A stretch of 28,634 bases of DNA from CAZSSM01 sp964609385. Lineage in GTDB: Bacteria; Planctomycetota; Planctomycetia; Isosphaerales; Isosphaeraceae. The first letter of the stretch is position 1. Every line of letters starts with the position of its first letter. The DNA is taken from contig CAZSSM010000082.1 of assembly GCA_964609385.1 (NCBI GenBank), forward strand, positions 1-28,634, given 5' to 3'. Below are positions 1-7,057 of the stretch, piece after piece. Under the pieces are notes generated by a model. The model was not told where the DNA came from. It saw nothing but the letters and a program-made list of their open reading frames with translations, and ran no database searches. A program made the translations under genes and the position numbers.

Positions 1-57
1 TTCGTCGGCCACCCGTATTTCGACGAACTGGCCGAACGGACCCTCGATGAATCGTAA
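1..57 (+). other. Left-edge segment ending in a stop codon, unlike the gene that follows
   Basis: Frame 1 reads 18 residues (beginning FVGHPYFDEL) and then meets TAA at 55-57. The peptide does not resemble the part of a DprE1 oxidase that should precede position 58, and neither other forward frame supplies it. The VGHP-F-DEL pattern weakly recalls the VGHP segment of lipid-A-disaccharide synthase (LpxB), but 18 residues are too few for a firm call. It may be a short end of another gene joined by rearrangement, or a contig-end assembly artefact. Confidence 0.3.
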
Positions 58-369
58 CGGTTGGGAGTGGCCAGCGAGGGCCTGCTCGGCTTTCCGCGAC
101 CCGGTCTGACCTTGGCGATGGACCTCCCCGGCGGTTCGCGATCGCTGGTCGAGGCCGTCCACGCCTTGGATCGGATCGTCTTGGAACATGGAGGGCGGAT
201 CTACTTGGCCAAGGATTCGCTGAGTTCGGCCGACGCCTTCTCGAGCATGTATGCGGAAACCTTGGATCGCTTCCGCGCCATCAAGGAGGCCGTCGACCCT
301 TCAGACCGCTTCCGGTCGGCCCAGGCCGAACGTCTTGGGTTGGTTCGCCCCAAGGAAACCCGAAGATGA
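58..369 (+). CDS. DprE1-like FAD-linked oxidase, C-terminal fragment
   Basis: This is the C-terminal end of a VAO-type FAD-linked oxidase of the decaprenylphosphoryl-beta-D-ribose 2'-oxidase (DprE1) family. The segment GLLGFPRPGLTLAMDLP and the stretch HGGRIYLAKDS match the family's C-terminal substrate-domain signature; the lysine in LAKD corresponds to the active-site lysine of mycobacterial DprE1. The tail (AIKEAVDPSDRF, then RLGLV) is also typical. About 100 residues remain where a complete enzyme has roughly 440-460, so the FAD-binding domain is missing. An in-frame stop at 55-57 blocks extension to the left. The fragment ends in an ATGA overlap with the following reductase, which is the expected DprE1-DprE2 arrangement. 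The gene is therefore either truly broken or joined to foreign sequence at the window edge. Confidence 0.75.
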   Translation, partial: RLGVASEGLLGFPRPGLTLAMDLPGGSRSLVEAVHALDRIVLEHGGRIYLAKDSLSSADAFSSMYAETLDRFRAIKEAVDPSDRFRSAQAERLGLVRPKETRR

Positions 370-1127
370 CCAAGACCTTTCGAGGCGCTTGGGTCGTGGG
401 AGCGACGACCGGCTTAGGGCGAGCCCTGGCCGATCGCCTGGCCCGTCTCGGCGCTGAACTCGTGATCTCAGGACGCGATCGCGAGGAACTCCAGCGGAAC
501 GCGCGGGATCTCCAAGTTCGCCACAAGATCCGTTGTCAGATCGAGGTCTGCGACCTAGCCGATGAGCATTGCGCACGCCGGGCCTTTGAAGGAGTCGTCG
601 ACCGGCTCGGTGAGCGATTCGACACCCTCGTGCTCAGTCATGGCGCGATGGCTGAACGGGACGAAGTCCTGGAGGATCCCCAGCAGTGGTCCCACATGGT
701 GGCGGTCAATCTGACCGTTCCGGCCATCGTCTTGGAGTGGGCCGCTCGACATTTCGAACGACTCGAGCGCCCTTCAACGCTCTGTGCGATCACGTCGGTG
801 GCGGGCGACCGAGGTCGCGGGAGCAACTATCCGTACGGGGCGACCAAAGCGGCCTTCTCGACCTATCTCCAAGGGCTCCGACACCGATTGGCCCATTCGC
901 CGGTTCGAGTCCTTGACGTCAAGCCAGGGTTCCTCAACACGTCGATGACCTGGGGGTTGGTCCGGCCCGACTCGCCGTTGATGTCCGAACCGGAGCGCGT
1001 GGCCGAATCGATCGTCGGCGCGATGCGTCGGGGTCGCGGCCAAATCTACGCCCCAGGGTTCTGGCGAATCATCATGGGGATCGTTCGCGCGATGCCTGAG
1101 CCGGTCTTTCATCGGACTCGACTCTGA
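366..1127 (+). CDS. SDR-family reductase, DprE2-like
   Basis: A 253-residue classical short-chain dehydrogenase/reductase. The nucleotide-binding motif GATTGLG lies at residues 12-18. The catalytic set is N115, S144 (ITSVAG), Y157 and K161 (YGATK). The start ATG overlaps the stop of the DprE1-like fragment as ATGA, indicating translational coupling. In the DprE1/DprE2 system the oxidase makes a 2'-keto intermediate and an SDR reduces it, giving decaprenylphosphoryl-arabinose from the ribose form. The pairing here supports that role by context. SDR sequence alone cannot fix the substrate, so another keto-sugar or lipid-linked substrate is possible. The C-terminus (GFWRIIMGIVRAMPEPVF) is hydrophobic and amphipathic, as in membrane-associated DprE2-type enzymes. 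Confidence 0.8.
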   Translation: MTKTFRGAWVVGATTGLGRALADRLARLGAELVISGRDREELQRNARDLQVRHKIRCQIEVCDLADEHCARRAFEGVVDRLGERFDTLVLSHGAMAERDEVLEDPQQWSHMVAVNLTVPAIVLEWAARHFERLERPSTLCAITSVAGDRGRGSNYPYGATKAAFSTYLQGLRHRLAHSPVRVLDVKPGFLNTSMTWGLVRPDSPLMSEPERVAESIVGAMRRGRGQIYAPGFWRIIMGIVRAMPEPVFHRTRL

Positions 1128-1300
1128 ACCGAGCCGACGGGCGCTCGCGTTGAACCGACCGGTCCGGGATGACTACAGTGATCGCTATCGGATGGTAAGG
1201 CCCGACCTCTTGGATCCGCTTCGTCGGGTTTCGGACATCAAGGCGATCGCTCGACGGAACGCCTTGGGCTTTGCCGACACTTTTTGGAGAGACGCACCCG

Positions 1301-2737
1301 ATGCCGTTACGCAACCTCACCGCGATTTTCTTGTCAGCCTTGGTCTCGCTGGTCTGCTGGCAGACTTCGCGGCAAGCTCGGCAAGACGATGAGATCATGG
1401 AACTGTATGGACTCTTCGTCGACGCCGTCGAGCAAGTCGAATCGCGTTACGTCAATGAGGTCGATCGCCGCGAGCTGTTGGAGAACGCGCTGCGCGGCAT
1501 GCTCAGCGAGTTGGACCCGTACAGCTCGTTCATCGATTCCAGCCAGATCGACATCTTTCAGCGTCAGATCCAAGGGAGCTTCGGTGGAGTCGGGATCAGC
1601 GTCGAGATCGATCCGGACTCGAATCGCCTCCGCGTCGTGGCGCCGTTGTTCGGTACCCCCGCCTATGAGGCCGGCGTCATGGCCGGCGACGTGATCATGG
1701 CCATCGATGGGACCCCCACGGCCAACCGTCAGATCAACGAGTTGACCGAGTTGATGCAGGGTCGACCGGGTACCGACGTGATCCTCACCGTCGTCCACCC
1801 GGGCCGTGAGGAACCGACCGAAATCGCCATCACCCGCGCCATCATCGAAGTCCCCTCGATCATCGGCGACACTCGAGGTGAGAACGACCTCTACGACTGG
1901 ATCGTCGACGACGAGCACCAGATCGCCTTGCTCCGGATCTCCAACTTCGTCCAGTCGACCGCCGAGGACCTTCGAGGAGCAATCGATGAAGCGCTCGGTC
2001 AAGGGTCCAAGGCGATCGTCCTCGACCTTCGGGGCAACCCGGGCGGGCTCCTCGACGCGGCCGTAAACGTCTCCAACCTCTTCATCAAGGAGGGGCGGAT
2101 CGTCAGCACCAAAGGCCGCAACGCCCCCGAGCGTGTCTACGACGCCACGCCCGAACAAACCTTCGACGAGATCCCCCTAGCCATCCTGATCGATGGTGGG
2201 TCCGCCTCGGCCTCCGAGATTGTCGCCGCCTGCCTCCAGGACAACGAGCGGGCCACCATCATCGGCTCGCGATCCTTCGGTAAAGGTTCGGTCCAGAACA
2301 TCATCGATCTGGAGGACGGCCGCAGCGTCCTCAAGCTCACGGTGGCGACCTACCGACGCCCCTCGGGCGAGAATATCCACCGCTTCCCCGATGCCACCGC
2401 CGAGGACGAATGGGGCGTCACACCGGAAGAGGACTTCCTCGTCGAACTGACCCCCGAGGAGTACCGCGACTGGATCATTGGGCGTCGGCAGCGTGATCGA
2501 ACCCTTGGCGCCGCCCGTGGCAAAGACGCCCCGACCGACAACGGTGAACAAATCGAAGCCGAGGATGATCCCTTTCAGGACCGCGTCCTCGAACGAGCCT
2601 TAGAGCACCTCATCTCGGTCCTCGATCCCGACTCCGCCAAGACTGAGCCGGACATTGAAGATGATGGGACAGACCAACAACCGACGGAAGAACCGGTCGA
2701 ATCGAGCGAACCCGGCGACGACGGCGCGGATCTTTGA
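1301..2737 (+). CDS. S41-family C-terminal processing protease (CtpA/Prc type)
   Basis: A 478-residue periplasmic protease that trims C-termini of exported proteins. An uncleaved or cleavable N-terminal hydrophobic segment (about residues 5-20) targets it across the membrane. A PDZ domain spans roughly 90-175. The catalytic core contains LRGNPGG (about 243-249), the serine in GGSASASE (S303) and lysine in SFGKGS (K328). The Ser-Lys spacing of 25 equals that of characterised CtpA enzymes. The tail after about residue 440 is acidic and low-complexity and looks disordered. ATG at 1301 is preferred over the upstream in-frame TTG at 1271 because GGAGAG sits at 1286-1291. The gene precedes tsaD by 57 bases. 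The exact substrate cannot be told from sequence. Confidence 0.9.
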   Translation: MPLRNLTAIFLSALVSLVCWQTSRQARQDDEIMELYGLFVDAVEQVESRYVNEVDRRELLENALRGMLSELDPYSSFIDSSQIDIFQRQIQGSFGGVGISVEIDPDSNRLRVVAPLFGTPAYEAGVMAGDVIMAIDGTPTANRQINELTELMQGRPGTDVILTVVHPGREEPTEIAITRAIIEVPSIIGDTRGENDLYDWIVDDEHQIALLRISNFVQSTAEDLRGAIDEALGQGSKAIVLDLRGNPGGLLDAAVNVSNLFIKEGRIVSTKGRNAPERVYDATPEQTFDEIPLAILIDGGSASASEIVAACLQDNERATIIGSRSFGKGSVQNIIDLEDGRSVLKLTVATYRRPSGENIHRFPDATAEDEWGVTPEEDFLVELTPEEYRDWIIGRRQRDRTLGAARGKDAPTDNGEQIEAEDDPFQDRVLERALEHLISVLDPDSAKTEPDIEDDGTDQQPTEEPVESSEPGDDGADL

Positions 2738-2794
2738 GCGACGATCGCTTAGATTGGAACTATTGGTGGTCAGGAGCCGCGTTGACTTTGCACC

Positions 2795-3895
2795 ATGAGT
2801 ACTGATGAACCCCTGCGGCTCCTGGCCATCGAAACCACCTGCGACGAGACCGGCTTGGCAATCCTCGAAGGGGAGCGATCGCCAGCCTCGATCGCTCCGA
2901 GAATCATGGCGTCGGTCGTCGCCTCGCAAATCGCTTTGCATGAACGCTTTGGCGGCGTCGTCCCCGAGATCGCCTCGAGGGCACACGTCCGGCAGGTTAT
3001 CCCGCTCCTGGACCGCGTGCTTGGGGATTCGGGGATACGGCTCGATCAGATCGACGCCGTCGCCGTGGCGACCCAGCCAGGCCTGGTGGGCGCGTTGGTC
3101 GTCGGACTGACCGCCGCGAAGACACTCGCTTGGACTCTTGGAGTTCCGTTAATCGCCGTCGATCACCTCGAGGCTCACCTTTTCGCCTGTCAGATGGCTC
3201 GGCCCGAGGCGTCGGTCTACCCCTGCGTGGGCCTGGTCGTCTCGGGCGGCCACACGAGCCTCTATCAATGTCGAGGGCCGATCGACTCGGAACTGCTTGG
3301 CGGAACCATCGATGACGCCGCCGGTGAGGCTTTCGACAAGGTCGCCAGCATGCTCGGCCTCGGCTATCCCGGTGGGCCGGCCATTGAGAAGGTCGCCCGC
3401 GACGGTCGGGTCGACGCATATGAACTGCCCCGCGCCTTCTTGCAAGGCGACCCGGCCTCTCGGTTCCGATTCAGCTTCTCGGGCCTCAAAACGGCCGTGC
3501 TCTACGCGATGGGGGGCCAGGACGCCAAGCAACCCGCGCCCGACCTCGACCCCCAGACCCGCGCCGACCTCGCCGCCAGCTTCCAGGAGGCCGTCGTCGA
3601 GGTCCTCGTGGCCAAATGCCGACGCGCACTCGTCGAGACCGGTCTGGAACGGCTCGGCGTTGGGGGAGGCGTCGCGGCCAACGCCCGACTTCGTGAACGT
3701 CTTCAACAGATGTGCGAGCAGGAGGGCATCGACCTGATCATCCCGCCCTTAGCGCTCTGCACCGACAACGCCGCCATGCTCGGCGTGGCCTTCTCCAAGC
3801 TCGCCGCCGGCCAAGTCGCCACCTTGGATATCGACATCACCCCCGGACTTGTCCGCGAACCCCAGACGACCGGATCGCGACCCAACTCGGGCTGA
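2795..3895 (+). CDS. tsaD: tRNA N6-adenosine threonylcarbamoyltransferase TsaD
   Basis: A 366-residue ASKHA-fold protein that transfers threonylcarbamoyl from threonylcarbamoyl-AMP to A37 of ANN-decoding tRNAs, normally with TsaB and TsaE. The N-terminal nucleotide-binding motif is AIETTCDET (residues 11-19; canonical form GIETSCDET). The metal-binding motif HLEAH is at 124-128. The phosphate loop VSGGHT is at about 149-154, and GGVAANARLR with the later DNAAM motif complete the family signature. Length is slightly above the usual 340 residues. No strong ribosome-binding site lies immediately upstream; AGGAG at 2772-2776 is distant from the ATG. TsaB and TsaE are not in this window. Confidence 0.97.
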   Translation: MSTDEPLRLLAIETTCDETGLAILEGERSPASIAPRIMASVVASQIALHERFGGVVPEIASRAHVRQVIPLLDRVLGDSGIRLDQIDAVAVATQPGLVGALVVGLTAAKTLAWTLGVPLIAVDHLEAHLFACQMARPEASVYPCVGLVVSGGHTSLYQCRGPIDSELLGGTIDDAAGEAFDKVASMLGLGYPGGPAIEKVARDGRVDAYELPRAFLQGDPASRFRFSFSGLKTAVLYAMGGQDAKQPAPDLDPQTRADLAASFQEAVVEVLVAKCRRALVETGLERLGVGGGVAANARLRERLQQMCEQEGIDLIIPPLALCTDNAAMLGVAFSKLAAGQVATLDIDITPGLVREPQTTGSRPNSG

Positions 3896-3957
3896 TCCTG
3901 ATCCGCACGTAACGATTCGAGCCCATCTCTCTTTCCCTCTAACACGGAGCCCGACCG

Positions 3958-4614
3958 TTGAACCTCCGGGATCCCGATGCCCTGGCCGACCACATCGAAG
4001 GGGTCCGCGCGGTCTTGTTCGACGCGGTGGGAACGGTCATCGAGCCCGATCCCCCTGTCTTCGAGGTTTATCGGCGCGTCGGGCTCGACCATGGTGTCGA
4101 GATCGAGGACGACGAGATTAAACGCCGGTTCCGCTCCGCATTCGCGCTGGACGAACATGACGAACAACGCGGACCCGGCACAACCAGCGAGGCGATCGAG
4201 TACCGGCGTTGGCGACGGATCGTTACCGCCTGCCTCCCCGAAGTACCCGATCCCGTTTCGGCCTTCGAACAGCTCTGGGCGCACTTCGCGAGGCCCGACG
4301 CCTGGCGCGTCGTGGAGGAGATCCCGCCGTTGCTCGGTTGGCTCCAGGCCCGAGGGATTGTTCTCCGGATCGCCTCCAACTTCGATGGCCGACTCCGCGC
4401 GATCCTCGACGGCTTGCCCGACCTCGAGCCACTCCGAACCGACCCCTTGATCTCCTCCGAAATCGGTGCCCGCAAGCCGCATCCGGCCTTCTTCCAGGCC
4501 GCCCTCAACGCGCTCCAACTGTCGCCAGAACAGGTCCTACTCATCGGTGACGATCCGATCAACGATCGCCAAGGCGCTCAGGAAGCAGGCATCCGCTGTC
4601 TGCTCATCAAGTGA
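3958..4614 (+). CDS. HAD-superfamily hydrolase
   Basis: A 218-residue haloacid dehalogenase-like protein. Motif I is FDAVGT, with nucleophile D22. The usual second aspartate two residues later is V24. Motif II is IASN (S140), motif III contains K173 in ARKPHP, and motif IV is GDDPINDRQGA (D198, D199, D203). A helical cap of about 100 residues lies between motifs I and II. FDAVGT variants form a known HAD branch, so the loss of the acid/base aspartate need not mean inactivity, but it argues against a typical phosphatase mechanism. The start is TTG at 3958 with CGGAG at about 3945-3949, a good spacing. It follows tsaD by 62 bases. The substrate is unknown. Confidence 0.85.
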   Translation: MNLRDPDALADHIEGVRAVLFDAVGTVIEPDPPVFEVYRRVGLDHGVEIEDDEIKRRFRSAFALDEHDEQRGPGTTSEAIEYRRWRRIVTACLPEVPDPVSAFEQLWAHFARPDAWRVVEEIPPLLGWLQARGIVLRIASNFDGRLRAILDGLPDLEPLRTDPLISSEIGARKPHPAFFQAALNALQLSPEQVLLIGDDPINDRQGAQEAGIRCLLIK

Positions 4615-4841
4615 TCGGCCTGGGATCGGGTCGATCGCTCAGATCTCCAACGCTCTAGGAGTCTGATCGGACTCGGGTTGTCGCGATCGGAGGCTTGGGC
4701 TAGGGTCCTCCGGGAATCGACCCCCAGGGACTCCCGACGTCGGACGGATTCGGACGTCAGAGAGAGGCTGGACGCACGGACACCGTCAACGGTTTCGCCG
4801 GCGTGCGACGTTGAGCTTCAGGGACGAAAGGACTCCGGCCC

Positions 4842-5927
4842 GTGAGTGCCACGGTGAAGCAACTGGCCGCGCTGGTGCGCGGTCGCCTGATCGGAGACGG
4901 GACGCGGACCATCCACGCGGCCAAGGCGGTCACCGAGGCCGGGCCCGGTTCGATCACGTTTCTCAATGACGATCGTTATGCGAAATCGCTCCGTGTCTCC
5001 GGTGCCGAGGCGGTCCTCCACGGTCCCCATTTCCGGATCGGGGACGATGTCCCTGAGTCGATGACGCGCATCGAGGTCGACGACCCACTCGATGCGTTCG
5101 TCCAAGTCAAACAACACCTGAGCGGGCAGTCGACCGACGCCTCGACCGGCGTCCACCCCCGCGCTTACGTCGCCGAATCGGCTCAGCTCGGCGAACAGGT
5201 CACCGTCCATCCGCTGGCTTACGTCGGGGACGGTGCGGTCCTCGGCTCGAGGACGGTCGTCGGCCCCGGCGCGGTGGTCGAGGCTCACTGCCGGGTCGGC
5301 GACGACTGCCGGATCCATGCCAATGCCACGATCTGCCGCGAGGTCGTCCTCGGCGACCGTGTCGAGGTCCATCCCGGTGCGGTCATTGGTGCCGACGGAT
5401 TCGGCTATCGTCAGGTCGATGGCCGACACGCCAAGGTCCCCCAACTGGGGACCGTCGAGGTCGGCAACGACGTCGAAGTGGGCGCCAACAGCACCGTCGA
5501 TCGCGGAACCTTCGAGCCGACTCGGATCGGCGACGGCACCAAAATCGACAACCTGGTGATGATCGGTCACAACAATCAGATCGGCCAGCATGTCTTGATC
5601 TGCGGACAGGTCGGGATCGCCGGCTCCTGCCGGATTGGCGATGCGGTCGTGCTCGCCGGCCAGGCGGGGATCAAAGATCACGTCGAGATCGGGACCCACG
5701 CCATCGTTGGGGCCCAGGCGGGTGTCCATCACAACGTCGAGGCATCGCAGCAGGTGCTCGGCTCGCCGGCGATTCCGGTCAAGGATCAACGTAGGATCTT
5801 CGCGATGGTTGCCCGCCTACCCGAGATGCACCGACGGATCAAGCAACTCTCCAAGCAGAACGGCGGGACGTCGGACATCGATTCGTCGGGACAGGCTATC
5901 CCCCAAGACGACCCGACTGGATTCTGA
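4842..5927 (+). CDS. lpxD: UDP-3-O-acylglucosamine N-acyltransferase LpxD
   Basis: A 361-residue cytoplasmic acyltransferase that adds the N-linked hydroxyacyl chain to UDP-3-O-acyl-glucosamine, the third step of lipid A synthesis. An N-terminal LpxD uridine-binding domain covers about residues 1-100. It is followed by a long left-handed beta-helix of hexapeptide repeats (many IGD/VGD turns, about 104-300). The catalytic histidine is H243 in MIGHNNQIG. GADGFGY (183-189) is the usual substrate-loop signature. A helical C-terminal tail holds the RLPEMHRRIKQL segment. The GTG start at 4842 is preceded by a GAAAGGA stretch. The 227 bases upstream hold no gene. lpxI follows, so these two lipid A enzymes probably form a unit. 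Confidence 0.95.
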   Translation: MSATVKQLAALVRGRLIGDGTRTIHAAKAVTEAGPGSITFLNDDRYAKSLRVSGAEAVLHGPHFRIGDDVPESMTRIEVDDPLDAFVQVKQHLSGQSTDASTGVHPRAYVAESAQLGEQVTVHPLAYVGDGAVLGSRTVVGPGAVVEAHCRVGDDCRIHANATICREVVLGDRVEVHPGAVIGADGFGYRQVDGRHAKVPQLGTVEVGNDVEVGANSTVDRGTFEPTRIGDGTKIDNLVMIGHNNQIGQHVLICGQVGIAGSCRIGDAVVLAGQAGIKDHVEIGTHAIVGAQAGVHHNVEASQQVLGSPAIPVKDQRRIFAMVARLPEMHRRIKQLSKQNGGTSDIDSSGQAIPQDDPTGF

Positions 5928-6008
5928 TCGAGCCGTTGCTCGGATCTCTCGGTCTGACCCTACCGATCGTCGACGTCCCCTTCAAGGATGAGGAGCGACT
6001 CGGGCTTC

Positions 6009-6926
6009 ATGAGCGCCTCGGTATTGAACCAACCACGTCCGAATCACCCTGAGGCGATGCCGAGTGCGACCGAGACTCGTCGTGTCGGCCTGATCGCCGG
6101 CAGCGGTCGATACCCGATCCTGTTCGCCGAGGCTGCGCGCCGGCAGGGAATCCGCGTCGAGTGTGTCGGGATCCGCGAGGAGGCCGACCCGGTCCTGGCC
6201 TCGATCTGCCAGTCGTATCAGGAAGTGCGGGTCAGTCGCCTGGGCGCACTGATTGCCGCGTTCCGCCGGGTTGGTGCCAACGAATTGGTGATGGCCGGCA
6301 AGATCCAGAAGAGCGTCATGTTCACGCCGGGTCGGCTGCTGAAGCTCCGGCCCGACCTCCGGATGTTGCAGTTCTGGTATCGGCGGGTCCGCGACAAGCG
6401 TGACGACTCGCTGTTACTGGGCATCATCGGCGAACTGGAGAGGGATGGGATGACGGTGACCTCGGCCTTGGATTATTGCCCGGAACTGTTGGTCGAGCCG
6501 GGCGTCTTGACCTCCAAGGCGCCGACGGATCGACTCTGGGCCGACATCGCCTTCGGTTGGGACCTGGCCAAGCAGATGGGCCGGCTCGATGTGGGCCAAT
6601 CGGTAGCCGTTAAGGAGCAAGCCGCGATCGCTGTCGAGGCGATCGAGGGGACCGACCGCTGTATCGAGCGGGCCGGTCAGCTCTGCCGATCGGGCGGCTG
6701 GACTCTGGTGAAAGTGGCCAAGCCGCAACAGGACATGCGGTTCGACGTTCCGACCGTCGGCCCCTCAACAATCGCCAGCCTCGCCAACGCCGGCGCGAAG
6801 GTGCTGGCCGTCGAGGCCCACAAGACGATCCTGATCGACCGCGATGAGGTGCTCGCTACAGCCAAACGCCACGGCCTGATCCTCTGCGCTCTGGTCGACG
6901 GAAGACGCCCATCCGACGACGATTGA
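6009..6926 (+). CDS. lpxI: UDP-2,3-diacylglucosamine pyrophosphatase LpxI (DUF1009)
   Basis: About 305 residues, matching the LpxI family that replaces LpxH in lipid A synthesis by cleaving UDP-2,3-diacylglucosamine to lipid X and UMP. The N-terminal motif GLIAGSGRYP is at 27-36. The central segment has MAGKIQK (95-101) and DDSLLLG. The C-terminal domain has KVAKPQQDMRFDVPTVG, containing D246, which probably corresponds to the essential aspartate of Caulobacter LpxI. Location just after lpxD supports the role. The start is uncertain. ATG 5988 has no usable ribosome site, ATG 6009 has GAGGAG at 5990-5995, and ATG 6057 would leave a shorter N-terminus closer to the family's usual length of 270-290. 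Confidence 0.9.
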   Translation: MSASVLNQPRPNHPEAMPSATETRRVGLIAGSGRYPILFAEAARRQGIRVECVGIREEADPVLASICQSYQEVRVSRLGALIAAFRRVGANELVMAGKIQKSVMFTPGRLLKLRPDLRMLQFWYRRVRDKRDDSLLLGIIGELERDGMTVTSALDYCPELLVEPGVLTSKAPTDRLWADIAFGWDLAKQMGRLDVGQSVAVKEQAAIAVEAIEGTDRCIERAGQLCRSGGWTLVKVAKPQQDMRFDVPTVGPSTIASLANAGAKVLAVEAHKTILIDRDEVLATAKRHGLILCALVDGRRPSDDD

Positions 6927-7015
6927 TTTCCCAGGCTTAGAGGACGTCGTTGACGCGGTCACGATCGTCGACGGAATCGCCCGTGCGGGTCACCAGTTCG
7001 AACACCTCTAGCATA

Positions 7016-7056
7016 CATTCGGGATATTAATGTATTATCATTATTGATAATTTTTA
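7016..7056 (+). terminator. AT-rich hairpin with T-tract after lpxI
   Basis: In this otherwise GC-rich window, 7016-7062 is strikingly AT-rich. ATTATCA at 7034-7040 pairs with TGATAAT at 7045-7051 over a four-base loop, and a T-run extends to 7055. This has the form of an intrinsic terminator for + strand transcription coming from lpxI, lying between convergent genes. The stem is pure A/T apart from one pair, so it is weak. Confidence 0.4.
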
Positions 7057-7057
7057 A

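Noticed and set aside
4818..5789. Open frame of 323 codons on the - strand over lpxD
   Set aside because: Mirrors the hexapeptide repeats of lpxD in aspartate-rich antisense translation; no real protein features.
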